Source of the DNA: an uncultured Duodenibacillus sp.
GTDB lineage: Bacteria > Pseudomonadota > Gammaproteobacteria > Burkholderiales > Burkholderiaceae_F
Length of the DNA: 64,000 nt
Direction of reading: 5' to 3'
Assembly: GCA_944390715.1 (NCBI GenBank)
Contig: CALXQS010000004.1
Coordinates: forward strand, 1-64,000
The notes below the pieces were generated by a model. The model searched no databases. It was not told the DNA's origin and saw nothing but the letters and a program-made list of their open reading frames with translations. This document shows positions 37,379 through 46,349 of the stretch, one piece after another. Numbering within the stretch: the first letter of the stretch is position 1; every line of letters starts with the position of its first letter. The position numbers were made by a program, and so were the translations under genes.

Positions 37379-38389
37379 ATGCGCTTTCAAGATCTTGCAG
37401 CAACACTTCAAGGCACGCTTTCGCCTCTGTGGCTTGTCACAGGCGAGGAGCCGCTGCTCATGCTTGAAGCAGTCGACATGATTCGCCAAAAAGCCAGAGC
37501 AGAAGGCTGCACGGAGCGAGAAGTGCTCAATGCCTCCGGCACCTGGGACTGGAGCAAGCTTATCGACGCCTGCCAGGCGATGAGTCTTTTTGGCGACAAG
37601 AAAATTGTGGAGCTGCGCCTTTCCTCGCCTCGGCCAGGCGTCAAAGGCGCCGACATGCTTGGCCGCGTGCCGCAGATGCCGCTCGAGGGCGTCGTGCTCA
37701 TCATTAGCGTTGCCTGGGACTGGCAGCTCAAAAGCGCAGCCTGGTTCAAGAAGCTCACGGCGGCCGCTCAGGTCGTTGAGTGCGCTCCGGTTTCCGCCCG
37801 CGAGCTTCCCGGATGGTTCAAAGCCCGTCTGGCCAAATGGGGCCTGTCGGCCGACCCAGAAGCTCTTCACATTCTTTCAGAGCGCTGCGAAGGCAACCTT
37901 CTGGCCGCCAATCAGGAAGTGCTCAAGCTCTATTACCGTTTCGGAAAAGGCAAAATGGTTCAAGCGGCGGACGTCTCCGAATCCGTCCTTGACGTTTCTC
38001 GGTTTGACGTGGACAACCTGCTGGAGGCCATCGTTGCGGGCGACGGTGCGAAAGCCGTGCGCGTCTTGGAAAACCTGCGCGCAAAAGCCGAATCAATTCC
38101 TGCCTTTCTTTGGGCCATTGCCGAAGAGCTTCGTGCGGCCGCCCGCGTACGCGCCCTGATGGATGCAGGCGTTTCCAAAAGTTCCGCTCTCGCACAGCTG
38201 CGCATTTACCCCGAAGCAAGAAGGCGCCGCGCAGGTCTGGCCGCCTCGCGCATGAGTTCACGCAAGCTTGCAAGCGCGCTGATGCTTGCCGCCGACATCG
38301 ACAAGATTTCCAAAGGGCTCGTCGTTGCCGACCGTGATGCCGATCCCTGGATCGAGTTGGCAAGCCTTGCAAGCTTTCTGGCTCGCTGA
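37379..38389 (+). CDS. holA: DNA polymerase III delta subunit HolA
   Basis: Clamp-loader subunit that opens the beta sliding clamp. 336 residues. Clear stretches: [20 protein letters not shown] at the N-terminus, the middle AAA-like fold without a working P-loop, [13 protein letters not shown] (about residue 165) and the C-terminal collar domain with [14 protein letters not shown]. Downstream of lptE and close to proA (86 bases), as in many betaproteobacteria. Confidence 0.94.
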   Translation: MRFQDLAATLQGTLSPLWLVTGEEPLLMLEAVDMIRQKARAEGCTEREVLNASGTWDWSKLIDACQAMSLFGDKKIVELRLSSPRPGVKGADMLGRVPQMPLEGVVLIISVAWDWQLKSAAWFKKLTAAAQVVECAPVSARELPGWFKARLAKWGLSADPEALHILSERCEGNLLAANQEVLKLYYRFGKGKMVQAADVSESVLDVSRFDVDNLLEAIVAGDGAKAVRVLENLRAKAESIPAFLWAIAEELRAAARVRALMDAGVSKSSALAQLRIYPEARRRRAGLAASRMSSRKLASALMLAADIDKISKGLVVADRDADPWIELASLASFLAR

Positions 38390-38475
38390 TACTCTGTCAG
38401 AACATCGTCAAAGACGCGCCTTCCCCGCAGAAGGATGTCTTGAATTGTTTTCTTCATGTCGACGACTTTCGCATT

Positions 38476-39753
38476 ATGACCAACGAAACCAAGCACAGCC
38501 TCATGCTGGAGGTCGGCCAGCGAGCCCGAAAAGCCGCTCGTGCGCTTGCCCGCGCTCAAAGCTCTGCAAAAAATCAGGCGCTCATGACGCTTGCCCGCAA
38601 GATCCGCCAACAGCATGCTGCCGTCGCCGCAGCCAATGCGCTTGATCTCGAAAAGGCGCGCGAGCACAACTACCCCGAGAGCTTCATCGACCGTCTCACG
38701 GTCAGCAGCAAGGTTCTGGAAACGATGGCAGCCGGCTGCGAACAGATTGCTCAGCTGCCTGATCCTGTCGGCGAAATCTCCGACATGCACGTTCAGCCCT
38801 CGGGCATCAGAGTCGGCCGCATGCGCGTGCCGCTCGGCGTTTTAGGCATCATCTACGAGTCGCGCCCCAATGTAACGGTAGACGCGGCCGCACTTGCCGT
38901 GAAATCAGGCAATGCAGCAATTTTGCGCGGCGGCTCGGAAGCCTTTGAAACAAACCGAATTTTGGGGCAGATGGTGCGCGAGGCGCTCTCTGAATCCGGA
39001 CTGCCCAAAGACGCCGTGCAGACGGCCCCTGTAGCCGACCGCGACTTTGTCGGAGAAATGATCCGTGCTCGCGGACTCATCGACGTCATCATCCCTCGCG
39101 GGGGCAAGAGTCTCATCGCCCGGCTCAAAAACGAAAGCCTCATCGAGATGATCCATCACCTCGACGGCATCTGCCACACTTATGTGGATGCTGACGCAGA
39201 CCTCGACATGGCCGTCAGCGTCGTTGACAATGCCAAAACGCAGCGCTATTCGCCTTGCAACGCAACTGAAACGCTGCTCGTGCACGAAGCCGTGCTCGAA
39301 TCGTTTTTGCCGCGCATCGGCACCGTTTTTCAAGAAAAGGGCGTGGAGATGCGCTGCGACGCGAAGTCTCTTGCCGTACTCGATGCTGCCGGCATTGCGG
39401 CTGTCGAGGCCGCGCAGCAAGACTGGGACACCGAGTACAATGCGCCCGTCATTTCCATAGCCTCCGTCGAAAGCCTTGATGCGGCCATCGACTTCATCGC
39501 AGAACACGGCTCAAACCACACCGATGCCATCATCACAAATGATTTGACGGCCGCAGAGCGCTTTCTGCGGGAAGTCGACTCGGGCAGCGTCATGGTCAAC
39601 TGCTCGACGCGTCTGGCCGACGGCTTTGAATACGGCCTCGGAGCAGAAATCGGCATCAGCACAGGCAAGCTTCACGCCCGCGGCCCCGTGGGACTTGAGG
39701 GCCTGACGAGCCTGAAGTACATTGTGCTCGGCCACGGCGAAGGCAGACGCTAG
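38476..39753 (+). CDS. proA: gamma-glutamyl phosphate reductase ProA
   Basis: Reduces gamma-glutamyl phosphate to glutamate semialdehyde, the second step of proline synthesis. 425 residues. Signatures: [29 protein letters not shown] region (residues about 105-130), IPRGGKSLI, the catalytic cysteine in [12 protein letters not shown] and the C-terminal [22 protein letters not shown]. The ATG at 38476 begins [18 protein letters not shown]; an upstream in-frame ATG at 38440 is unlikely. proB is not in the window. Confidence 0.97.
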   Translation: MTNETKHSLMLEVGQRARKAARALARAQSSAKNQALMTLARKIRQQHAAVAAANALDLEKAREHNYPESFIDRLTVSSKVLETMAAGCEQIAQLPDPVGEISDMHVQPSGIRVGRMRVPLGVLGIIYESRPNVTVDAAALAVKSGNAAILRGGSEAFETNRILGQMVREALSESGLPKDAVQTAPVADRDFVGEMIRARGLIDVIIPRGGKSLIARLKNESLIEMIHHLDGICHTYVDADADLDMAVSVVDNAKTQRYSPCNATETLLVHEAVLESFLPRIGTVFQEKGVEMRCDAKSLAVLDAAGIAAVEAAQQDWDTEYNAPVISIASVESLDAAIDFIAEHGSNHTDAIITNDLTAAERFLREVDSGSVMVNCSTRLADGFEYGLGAEIGISTGKLHARGPVGLEGLTSLKYIVLGHGEGRR

Positions 39754-39851
39754 AGGCAAAAAACCTCATTTGCCGGCACGCACGGGCGTTCCCTGAGCGC
39801 ACTTCCGGCAGCTGACATTGAATATTGAACGATACACACGCAGGACTTGGC

Positions 39852-41039
39852 ATGGCCAGAAAAACTTCTTTTTACGCAATTTGCCCGCTTGGACTTGAAG
39901 AGCTGCTCGCGCAGGAACTCAAAGCATGTGCAGCCACAGAAATCAAGACCGCCCGCGGCGGCGTCTTCTTTGCCGGTAGCCAGGCCTGCGCCATGCGCGC
40001 ATGTCTGAACTCAAGGCTTGCGAGCCGCATCTTGATGCGCCTGGCAAGCTCGGACTACTACGACGAAGAAGACATCTACAACTTTGCCTGCCGCACCAAA
40101 TGGGAAGAACACTTCGGGCCAGAGAAAAGCATCCGCATCGACATCAATGCGCATCGCTCGCCCCTTAGAAGCCTTGACTTCACGCTGCTGCGCATCAAAG
40201 ACGGCATCTGCGACAGGTTCAATCATTTCATGCAGACGCGCCCTGATGTTGACCGCGTGCACCCGGACGTGCGCATCTTTGCTTTTGTCGATCAGCGCTA
40301 CTGCACGTTTTACCTTGACATGTGCGGCGAGGCGCTCTTTAAGCGCGGCTGGCGCCGCGACAAGGGCGAAGCGCCTCTTAAGGAAAATCTTGCCAGCGGC
40401 CTTCTCATGCTCGCCGGCTGGCAGCCCGAAAGCCCCCTGCTTGACCCCTTCTGCGGCTCGGGCACGATCGCCATTGAAGCGGCCTGTGCGGCCTGCGGCA
40501 TGGCGCCGGGCTTAAATCGAAAATTCCTATTTCAGAATTTTTCCGATTTCGAGCGCGACCTGTGGGAAGAAATCCTCGACGATGCACGCGCCGGCGTCAA
40601 TCGCCACGCCAAAGTCTCGATTCATGCCAGCGACATCAGCTCGATTGTTGTCGAAAAAGCAATTGAAAATGCCAAAGCCGCGGGACTCGGAGCTCTTCTC
40701 GAAGATGGACGCCTTGTCTTTGAGCGATGCGACGCACGCGAAGTCAAAGCGCCTGCATCAAGCGGACTTCTCATCGCCAATCCCCCCTACGGCGAGCAGT
40801 CCAACCCCAAGAGCGCCTCTGTGGCCTCGATGATGAAAAACGTTTCGGACAATCTCAAGCACAATTTTGCAGGCTGGAGCGCCTGGCTGCTCACAAGCGA
40901 CCGCAGTCTTCCTCGCCAAATGAGACTATCGGAATCTCGAAAGATTCCTCTTTTCAACGGCCCTCTGGAATGCCGCTTCTTCAAGTTTGAGATGGTAAGC
41001 GGAAGCTTTCGCCAAAAGAACAACCAACAGGATGCGTAG
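39852..41039 (+). CDS. rlmL: THUMP-domain rRNA guanine-N2 methyltransferase (RlmL-like)
   Basis: SAM-dependent methyltransferase corresponding to the N-terminal half of E. coli RlmL, which makes m2G2445 in 23S rRNA. 395 residues: a THUMP RNA-binding domain (about 50-160), then a Rossmann-fold domain with LLDPFCGSGTIAIEA (SAM site, near residue 197) and the catalytic NPPYGEQ. The RlmK half of the E. coli fusion is missing, which is usual in betaproteobacteria. Start ATG 39852 (MARKTSFYAICPLGLEELL). Followed by the tRNA-Glu unit. Confidence 0.9.
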   Translation: MARKTSFYAICPLGLEELLAQELKACAATEIKTARGGVFFAGSQACAMRACLNSRLASRILMRLASSDYYDEEDIYNFACRTKWEEHFGPEKSIRIDINAHRSPLRSLDFTLLRIKDGICDRFNHFMQTRPDVDRVHPDVRIFAFVDQRYCTFYLDMCGEALFKRGWRRDKGEAPLKENLASGLLMLAGWQPESPLLDPFCGSGTIAIEAACAACGMAPGLNRKFLFQNFSDFERDLWEEILDDARAGVNRHAKVSIHASDISSIVVEKAIENAKAAGLGALLEDGRLVFERCDAREVKAPASSGLLIANPPYGEQSNPKSASVASMMKNVSDNLKHNFAGWSAWLLTSDRSLPRQMRLSESRKIPLFNGPLECRFFKFEMVSGSFRQKNNQQDA

Positions 41040-41086
41040 AAAACCGGCGGCAAATGCAAATATCTCAATTTTTCTCTTGGGATGAT

Positions 41087-41115
41087 TTGCAATTTGCCGG
41101 CAATATCGATAAAAT
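41087..41115 (+). promoter_or_regulatory. promoter of tRNA-Glu
   Basis: -35 TTGCAA (41087-41092), 17-base spacer and -10 TAAAAT (41110-41115), 22 bases before the mature tRNA. The -35 falls inside an inverted repeat (41044-41061 with 41085-41100) that can also form the 3' end hairpin of the rlmL-like gene. Confidence 0.7.
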
Positions 41116-41137
41116 GCCGAGCTCTACAAAGCCTCGC

Positions 41138-41213
41138 GTCCCTATCGTCTAGAGGCCTAGGACATGACCCTCTCACGGTTAGAACTGGGGTTCGAATCCC
41201 CATAGGGACGCCA
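41138..41213 (+). tRNA. tRNA-Glu (anticodon CTC)
   Basis: A 76-base cloverleaf with encoded CCA. Acceptor arms gtcccta/tagggac pair fully, with discriminator G. The anticodon stem tgacc/ggtta (one G-T pair) closes the 7-base loop ctctcac, giving CTC at 41172-41174, which reads GAG. The T arm has the standard GTTCGAA. The 3' end is the attachment site of the element remnant that follows. Confidence 0.96.
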
Positions 41214-41217
41214 CAAC
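41205..41217 (+). repeat. attachment-site copy at the tRNA-Glu 3' end (attL)
   Basis: The 13-base stretch gggacgccacaac covers the tRNA 3' acceptor strand, CCA and four bases beyond it. An exact copy is at 42113-42125. Flanking bases differ on both sides, as expected of a core site. Confidence 0.75.
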
Positions 41218-41223
41218 ACCACT

Positions 41224-41254
41224 TCCCGCAATCCCTTGATTGGCGGGATTTTTT
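41224..41254 (+). terminator. intrinsic terminator after the tRNA
   Basis: Stem tcccgc/gcggga extended by aatc/gatt around cctt, then six T. It lies just inside the element remnant, so the element brought its own replacement terminator for the tRNA. Confidence 0.75.
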
Positions 41255-41361
41255 GTATCCACCGCTCAGAAAGCCCCTTGTTTTAAGGCCTTTTCGCACT
41301 TCAGCTTCTTTCTCTTTCTTTCGTAAATTTTTTCTTTAGTTCGATAAAATCGCTGTCAGCA

Positions 41362-41398
41362 TTGGTGACAAAATTGGTGACAGCCAGTTTGTCACCAA
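41362..41398. repeat. three TTGGTGAC sites upstream of the integrase
   Basis: TTGGTGAC occurs at 41362-41369 and 41374-41381 in direct orientation and at 41391-41398 inverted. Such short clustered repeats between attL and int are typical of arm-type integrase sites or of a repressor operator for int. The last copy ends 19 bases before the GTG start. Confidence 0.5.
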
Positions 41399-41417
41399 GA
41401 AAAAGAAGGAGAAAACG

Positions 41418-42119
41418 GTGAAGCAAAGCGATGTCATGACCTTGCCTGACGGACTGCACCGGATTGAACCCGGCCTGTACTTGCGCGTGCGGGAGGGAGG
41501 AAAGTTTCGCAACTGGGTGTTGAAGATTCAAGTCAAGGGCAAGTCCATTCAAAAGATGATCGGCTCGGCGCGAAAGCTGAGCATTCTTCAGGCAAAAGAG
41601 CAGGCAAAAATCTTGCGAGGAAAAGCTTTGAGCGGACAGAGCTTGAGCGAAAAAGTGGAACAGGAAGATTCGCACCTTTTCAAAGACATCTATGCTCAGG
41701 CAATCGAAACTCGTCAGAAAGTCGGCCAGTGGAAAAATGACAAAACACTTCACCAGTGGCACATGACAATCGAAACCTACGCTTTGCCGAAGCTGGGCAA
41801 AAAAGATGTTGCAGACATTACCCGCGACGACGTTCTCAGCGTGCTTGTTCCCCTCTGGCAGACAAAGACTCAAACGGCAAAAAAACTTCGACAGCGTTTA
41901 GAAGTTGTCTTTGACTTTTGTCTTCGTCGAGGCTGGAGAACAGCAGAGAATCCGGCCAGATGGAGAGCCGGACTGGAATTTGATTTGCCTAGCCCACAGC
42001 GCGTCCGAGAAGTTGTCCATCATGAAGCGCCAACGCTTGAGGAATTGCAAAACGCCGTCCCTCGATTGATGAATTCCATCAGCGGAAAAATGATCCTTTT
42101 CGGAATCCTCACGGGACGC
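41418..42119 (+). pseudogene. truncated P4-type tyrosine integrase
   Basis: N-terminal part of a tyrosine recombinase. The GTG at 41418 has AAGGAG 6 bases upstream. Residues 1-70 form the arm-site DNA-binding domain (DUF4102-like: LPDGLHRIEPGLYLRVREGG, IGSARKLSILQAKEQAK). Residues 85-190 are the SAM-like core-binding domain (ITRDDVLSVLVPLW, RLEVVFDFCLRRGW). Family resemblance stops at LTG (residues 231-233), just where the first catalytic Arg of the LTGxR box should come; the remaining 150 or so residues with the Lys, His-x-x-Arg and Tyr are absent. The frame continues by chance to 42260 through the second att copy and a terminator. No recombinase activity is expected. Confidence 0.85.
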
Positions 42120-42125
42120 CACAAC
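42113..42125 (+). repeat. second attachment-site copy (attR)
   Basis: Exact 13-base repeat of the tRNA-Glu 3' end, 908 bases from the first copy. It marks the right end of the integrated element; the integrase homology breaks within its first bases. Confidence 0.75.
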
Positions 42126-42134
42126 GCTCAAGCT

Positions 42135-42153
42135 GCCGCAAGGCGGCTTTTTT
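42135..42153 (+). terminator. terminator right of attR, probably the original tRNA-Glu terminator
   Basis: Stem gccgc/gcggc with a short loop followed by six T, 10 bases after the att core. Its position relative to the att core mirrors what a native tRNA terminator would have before integration. Confidence 0.75.
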
Positions 42154-42256
42154 GTTGCTCAGAAACAGGCAACGAAAAAATCCCCGCCGGGACAAGAATC
42201 TTGCCGCACGGCAGGGACATGCAAAGCAGCCTTTCTGGCAAAAGGACGCGCTTGAA

Positions 42257-43465
42257 TTAAAGCACGGGGCCTTCCATGTAGAGCTCAAGCTGCTCAGCGT
42301 AGTCGAGCGTCTCCATCTTGGTCATTGAACCAGAGGCAACCTCAAGCAGATGCGCAAGCAATCTGTCGCCTTCCTTTTCAATCGACTCGGCTCTCGTCAT
42401 GATGCCCGAGGAGTCGAAGTCAAAGTTGTCCGGCGAGCGCGAGTAGGCCTGCGCGTTGCCCGTCACATACAGGAACGGAGAAACGACGGTCGGGTTGATG
42501 GCCGGCATCATCGGATACTGCGGCATGGCGCCGCCGCCCATCTGATAGATCACGATGGCTGCACCGCAGGCGGTAAAGCAAAGCGGCAGCGACAGCGACG
42601 ACATCCAAGAGTCGACGAAGTACAAGCCGTGTCCATTCGGGCGCTCGGCATACTTGAGCACGCCTTCGATCGGCGCATGGCCGCTCTTGGCAATGGCGCC
42701 GAGCGACTTTTCTTCGAGCGTTGAAATGCCCGCGGCAATGTTGGCCGGAATCGGATTGATTTCACGAATGTCTTCGCCCGTGGATTTCGCCTTGTCTTCC
42801 CAGTGCTGTGCAGCATCCAAAATAGCCTTGGCAACTTCAGGCGTGCGTGCGCGAGCGGCAACCAAGTCTTCCGCACCGATGATCTCAGTCGTTTCCGAGA
42901 AGAACGCCGTACCGCCGGCTTCAACCACGCGGTCAAAGGCCGCACCCACGCACGGGTTGCCGGCAATGCCCGAGGTCGCATCCGAAGTGCCGCACTTGAC
43001 GCCAAGCGTCAAGGACGACAGCGGGCAGGGACTGCGACGGAAGTTTGAAACCTCAAGCAGAACTTCACGCGTCATCTTGAGCGTTTCGCCCAACACGCCG
43101 TAGCTGCCGCCGGATTCCGTCAGATACACGATGCGATAAGGCTTGCCGGTCTTCTTGGCCTCAGCCTCGAAACGATCTGCTCCCATGTTCTTATAGGCGC
43201 TTGCCGTCGCAGGCTTTGTTGCAAGAAGCACAATGCCGCCGACGTTGGCATTGTTCATCAGGCCGATCATCGTGCGCACAATCACTTCACGGTCAACTTC
43301 CGTGCGGCCCGTTTCAGCCGGAATTTCAAAATGGCGGGTGTTGTTGGTCATCTTCTTGACGCTTGCCGCCACAAAGTTGAGCGAGCGGTTGATCGGCAGC
43401 AGCAGCACATAGTTTCTCGCGCCGGCCTGACCATTAGGACGCATATAACCCAAAAATGTATTCAT
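42257..43465 (-). CDS. UxaA-family dehydratase/lyase, large subunit
   Basis: Catalytic chain of the altronate/galactarate dehydratase-(2R)-sulfolactate sulfo-lyase superfamily. 402 residues. The family start GYMRPNGQAGARNYVLLLP is followed by GVKCGTSDATSGIAGNPCVG (Fe-binding Cys and conserved Ser/Asn) and a late FTACGAAIVIYQMGGG. In this family a metal-dependent lyase removes water (sugar acids) or sulfite (sulfolactate, SuyB). The separate small SAF subunit gene 17 bases upstream makes the arrangement like SuyAB or split UxaA. Substrate cannot be decided. No transporter or dehydrogenase partner adjoins. Confidence 0.85.
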   Translation of the reverse strand: MNTFLGYMRPNGQAGARNYVLLLPINRSLNFVAASVKKMTNNTRHFEIPAETGRTEVDREVIVRTMIGLMNNANVGGIVLLATKPATASAYKNMGADRFEAEAKKTGKPYRIVYLTESGGSYGVLGETLKMTREVLLEVSNFRRSPCPLSSLTLGVKCGTSDATSGIAGNPCVGAAFDRVVEAGGTAFFSETTEIIGAEDLVAARARTPEVAKAILDAAQHWEDKAKSTGEDIREINPIPANIAAGISTLEEKSLGAIAKSGHAPIEGVLKYAERPNGHGLYFVDSWMSSLSLPLCFTACGAAIVIYQMGGGAMPQYPMMPAINPTVVSPFLYVTGNAQAYSRSPDNFDFDSSGIMTRAESIEKEGDRLLAHLLEVASGSMTKMETLDYAEQLELYMEGPVL

Positions 43466-43482
43466 CAGTTTCTCCCTGTGTC

Positions 43483-43776
43483 TTATTGAGCAAGATCGCC
43501 GCGGCCGCGGTTGCCTTCAATGTTGTGCACATGCACCAAATCGCCTGCGGCGATGTCTTCACGGGCACGTCCAATCGGATGGGAGTACTTGATCACCGAT
43601 GCGCCTTTTGCCATTGCGCGAGCGCAGATCTTGAAGCCGTAGGGAATGTCTTGCGTCGCACGAACCTGACCAGCGGTCTCGCCGTGCAGCACGATCTCAA
43701 CGTCTTCGCCGGCAGAGATCGCCTGCAGCGCCGTCGCCACGGTATCATCGGCGGTAAGAAGCAGTGCTTTCTTCAT
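43483..43776 (-). CDS. UxaA/SuyA-type small subunit (SAF domain)
   Basis: A 97-residue SAF-domain protein corresponding to the N-terminal domain of UxaA or to SuyA. Typical pieces: the HGETAGQVRATQDIPYGFKI core and HPIGRAREDIAAGDLVHVHNIEG, in which the sugar-acid enzymes place a metal-linked His. The ATG at 43776 (MKKALLLTADDTVATAL) has AGGAGG upstream. First gene of the two-gene operon with the large subunit. Confidence 0.85.
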   Translation of the reverse strand: MKKALLLTADDTVATALQAISAGEDVEIVLHGETAGQVRATQDIPYGFKICARAMAKGASVIKYSHPIGRAREDIAAGDLVHVHNIEGNRGRGDLAQ

Positions 43777-43941
43777 TGATGTCCTCCTGAGGGGTTTTCC
43801 GCCGGCGCTGAAACTTTGCGTCGGCACGCAAAGGGCGTCCGCACGCCCGCTCGCTTATTGTAGGCTTGTTGCCGAGCACATTGCCGCGCATTGTCTGCAA
43901 GCCGCCACTAAGGTTTTCCCACCCAATCAGAGGATAAACAA

Positions 43942-45324
43942 TCAGCAAAGCGGTATTTTTAGTTCAGCCATCAGTCCGCCCTGCGCAAGATTCTGCACTC
44001 TGAGCTCCGCTGCATTGAGAATGGCCATGTTGCGGGCTATCGCAAGCCCAAGTCCCGTTCCGCCGAAAGATCGATTGCGGGAACCTTCCACACGATAGTA
44101 GGGCTCAAAGATATGCTCCAGACACTCTTGCGGGATGCCCGGACCTCGGTCGCAAACGCACACAAGCGCAGCGCCCTGGCTGATTTTGAGCACCAGCGTA
44201 GCTTCACCGGCATACGTACACGCATTGGATATCAAGTTCTCCAGGCAGCGCTTCAGGCACAACGTCCGGGCCGACACCACCAAAGGATCCTTGCTCTGCG
44301 GCGTCTCGTCGACAAATTCGACCTTCTTTCCAACATCGGCATAATCATCGGCCAAACTCTGCACAAAAGAGCGCAGATCAATGCGCGTCATTTCCTCCTG
44401 GGTTGCAAGACTGCGGGCAAACTGCAGTCCCTGTTCGATGATCGAACGCATGGTGAGCACCGCATCCTGAAGCTTTTCGCGCAGATCAGCCGGTTCAACC
44501 CTCTCCAAGCGCAGCTGCATTTTTGTCAGAGGCGTTCTGAGATCATGCGTCATGGCCGCAATCATGCGGTTGCGTTCGGCAATATTGCCCTGTATCAGAC
44601 CGCGCATGCGGTTGAAGGAATGCGCTGCAGAGCGGATCTCCCGCACGCCCTCTTCGGGCAGCGGTGCACAAACTTCGGGATGCCGACCAAATTCCTCCAC
44701 CGCACGGCTCAAACCGTCTATGGGCCGCGTCATGCGTCTGACAAGCACGATCACTATGACCAGCGTCACCAGTGCCAGCACGATCAAAAATGCACGTTGA
44801 GTCCACACCAGCACTCGGTCGTCGACATCATAGGGCGTCGTGATCTGCAGCCACGTGCCGTCAGAGAGCTCCACAGCAAACTCAAGGCTTGGCAGATGCA
44901 CTCGAATCAATGCGTCGACCTCACCGATGGCGCGAACTTTTGCTGCCGGAGACTGCGCGCCTGCATTTTCAAAAATTCGATGGATGTAAGACAGCTGTCT
45001 GGAGACCTCAGGATCGACTCCGCCGCCCCAATCAGGAGCGCTGTCCGAAAGCGAAAGCGTCTCTTTGATGGCGCCGCTCTCATAGGCGTCCTTCATGCGG
45101 GCAACGACAGCTTCACGCTGCGCTCGAGGCATGCTGTTGAAGAGCGTCCAGTACGAAGCCAAATGCTCGGCTCGGCTTTTTTCGGCCTGCTCAACATAAA
45201 GCCACTGAACGTTGCAGACAACGGCAAAGTTGACCGCATGAAAAATCACAAATCCCAATGTCAAAAGCAAAAGGAGCTGCCCGAAAAACGAGTCGGGAAG
45301 CTTGAAAATACGTCTTGCCTTCAC
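43942..45324 (-). CDS. membrane sensor histidine kinase (EnvZ/RstB type)
   Basis: Two-component sensor, 460 residues. Membrane helices at about 14-38 and 175-195 bracket a periplasmic sensor of about 130 residues. A HAMP segment follows (RRMTRPIDGL), then the H-box MTHDLRTPL with the phospho-acceptor His260, N-box ENLISNACTYA, G1 DRGPGI, F-box FEPYYRVE and G2 GGTGLGLAIA. All catalytic boxes are intact. The start overlaps the stop of the response regulator gene by four bases (ATGA), so the pair is coupled. The signal is unknown; the divergent exported cupin operon is the obvious candidate target. Confidence 0.94.
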   Translation of the reverse strand: MKARRIFKLPDSFFGQLLLLLTLGFVIFHAVNFAVVCNVQWLYVEQAEKSRAEHLASYWTLFNSMPRAQREAVVARMKDAYESGAIKETLSLSDSAPDWGGGVDPEVSRQLSYIHRIFENAGAQSPAAKVRAIGEVDALIRVHLPSLEFAVELSDGTWLQITTPYDVDDRVLVWTQRAFLIVLALVTLVIVIVLVRRMTRPIDGLSRAVEEFGRHPEVCAPLPEEGVREIRSAAHSFNRMRGLIQGNIAERNRMIAAMTHDLRTPLTKMQLRLERVEPADLREKLQDAVLTMRSIIEQGLQFARSLATQEEMTRIDLRSFVQSLADDYADVGKKVEFVDETPQSKDPLVVSARTLCLKRCLENLISNACTYAGEATLVLKISQGAALVCVCDRGPGIPQECLEHIFEPYYRVEGSRNRSFGGTGLGLAIARNMAILNAAELRVQNLAQGGLMAELKIPLC

Positions 45325-46097
45325 GCTTTTCTCTCCGAAGCCGGCGGTTTCTCCACAGCAACAGCGAGCATGTACCCGTCGCCTCTCATCGTACGGATCA
45401 ACGTGGCGTTTCTGCCGCTGTCGCGAAGCTTGGCTCGCAGACGACTAATCTGCACGTCGATGGAACGGTCATAGTTGTCCAGACCGGCGGACATGCGATC
45501 GAGTATCGCATCTCTGCTCAGAACGCGGTGCGGATTCCTGAGAAACAGGTTCAAGAGCTTGAATTCCTTGGCGCTCAGAGCAACCGTCACGTCGTTTTCG
45601 TCAATCAAGGTGTGCGAGGCCATATTGATGCGCCAAGGACCAAAGCGCCAGATGCTGCCGTGCTCGTCGTCGGCGCCGACATCCGCTTGGTCCGCAGCCA
45701 ATTGCGGCACGCGCTTTGCTCGACGCAGCAGCGCACGAATCCGGGCGACCAATTCACGCATTTCAAAGGGTTTTGTGAGATAGTCATCGGCGCCAAGCTC
45801 AAGTCCCACCACGCGGTCGGCAAGTTCGCCCAAGGCGCTCAGGAAAATCAGAGGCGTATTTTCACACTTGCTCCCCGGCAGACGCAGTCTGCGGCAAATG
45901 GCTAGACCATCCTCACCAGGCAGCATGATGTCGAGCAAGATCAAGTCCGGCGCCTCTCGGTCAAGTGCCTCAAAAAGCCCTGCGGAGTCCTGCACGGCAT
46001 GCGTGCGAAAACCCAAAGCCCTGAGATTTTCCTCAAGAAGCTCGGAAATTTCCGTCTCATCCTCAACGATGTAAATGAGTGCTGATGTCTGAGTCAT
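45321..46097 (-). CDS. OmpR-family response regulator
   Basis: DNA-binding partner of the adjacent kinase, 258 residues. Receiver domain with acidic pair (VEDETE), phospho-acceptor Asp56 (LILLDIMLP), Thr/Ser switch (FLSALG) and Lys in YLTKPF. A linker at about 135-150 leads to a winged-helix domain ending TIRTMRGDGYML-like LIRTMRGDGYML. The ATG at 46097 is chosen over 46124 because the protein then starts MTQTSALIYIVEDE. It diverges from the cupin gene across 252 bases. Confidence 0.95.
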   Translation of the reverse strand: MTQTSALIYIVEDETEISELLEENLRALGFRTHAVQDSAGLFEALDREAPDLILLDIMLPGEDGLAICRRLRLPGSKCENTPLIFLSALGELADRVVGLELGADDYLTKPFEMRELVARIRALLRRAKRVPQLAADQADVGADDEHGSIWRFGPWRINMASHTLIDENDVTVALSAKEFKLLNLFLRNPHRVLSRDAILDRMSAGLDNYDRSIDVQISRLRAKLRDSGRNATLIRTMRGDGYMLAVAVEKPPASERKA

Positions 46098-46314
46098 AAC
46101 AGCAAATGAGGTCTTCGGCAGCATTGCAGATCTGCCAAGGACGCGTCAAACCACGACAAAAACCTATGACGCCAATGGTAGCAACTCAGTGCAACAAACT
46201 CTTTCAGAGACGCAACATTGCCGAAACATCCTCGGCGTTTGCCGCAAGGCTTCGACATATGCCCGAAAAGCACGAATCCTAAGATGCTCTCAGCACTGGA
46301 CAAGCCAACGCAGT

Positions 46315-46329
46315 TCTGCAAAGTGCAAA
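46315..46329 (+). promoter_or_regulatory. palindromic operator-like site upstream of the cupin operon
   Basis: TCTGCAAAGTGCAAA, matching 13 of 15 positions of the palindrome found exactly at 49978 and 55692. It ends 13 bases before the AGGAG of the cupin gene. Confidence 0.5.
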
Positions 46330-46349
46330 CAACTCGATATTTAGGAGTC

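Noticed and set aside
42120..42260. Continuation of the integrase frame to 42260
   Set aside because: This part runs through the att core and a terminator and has no integrase resemblance; the open frame is accidental.
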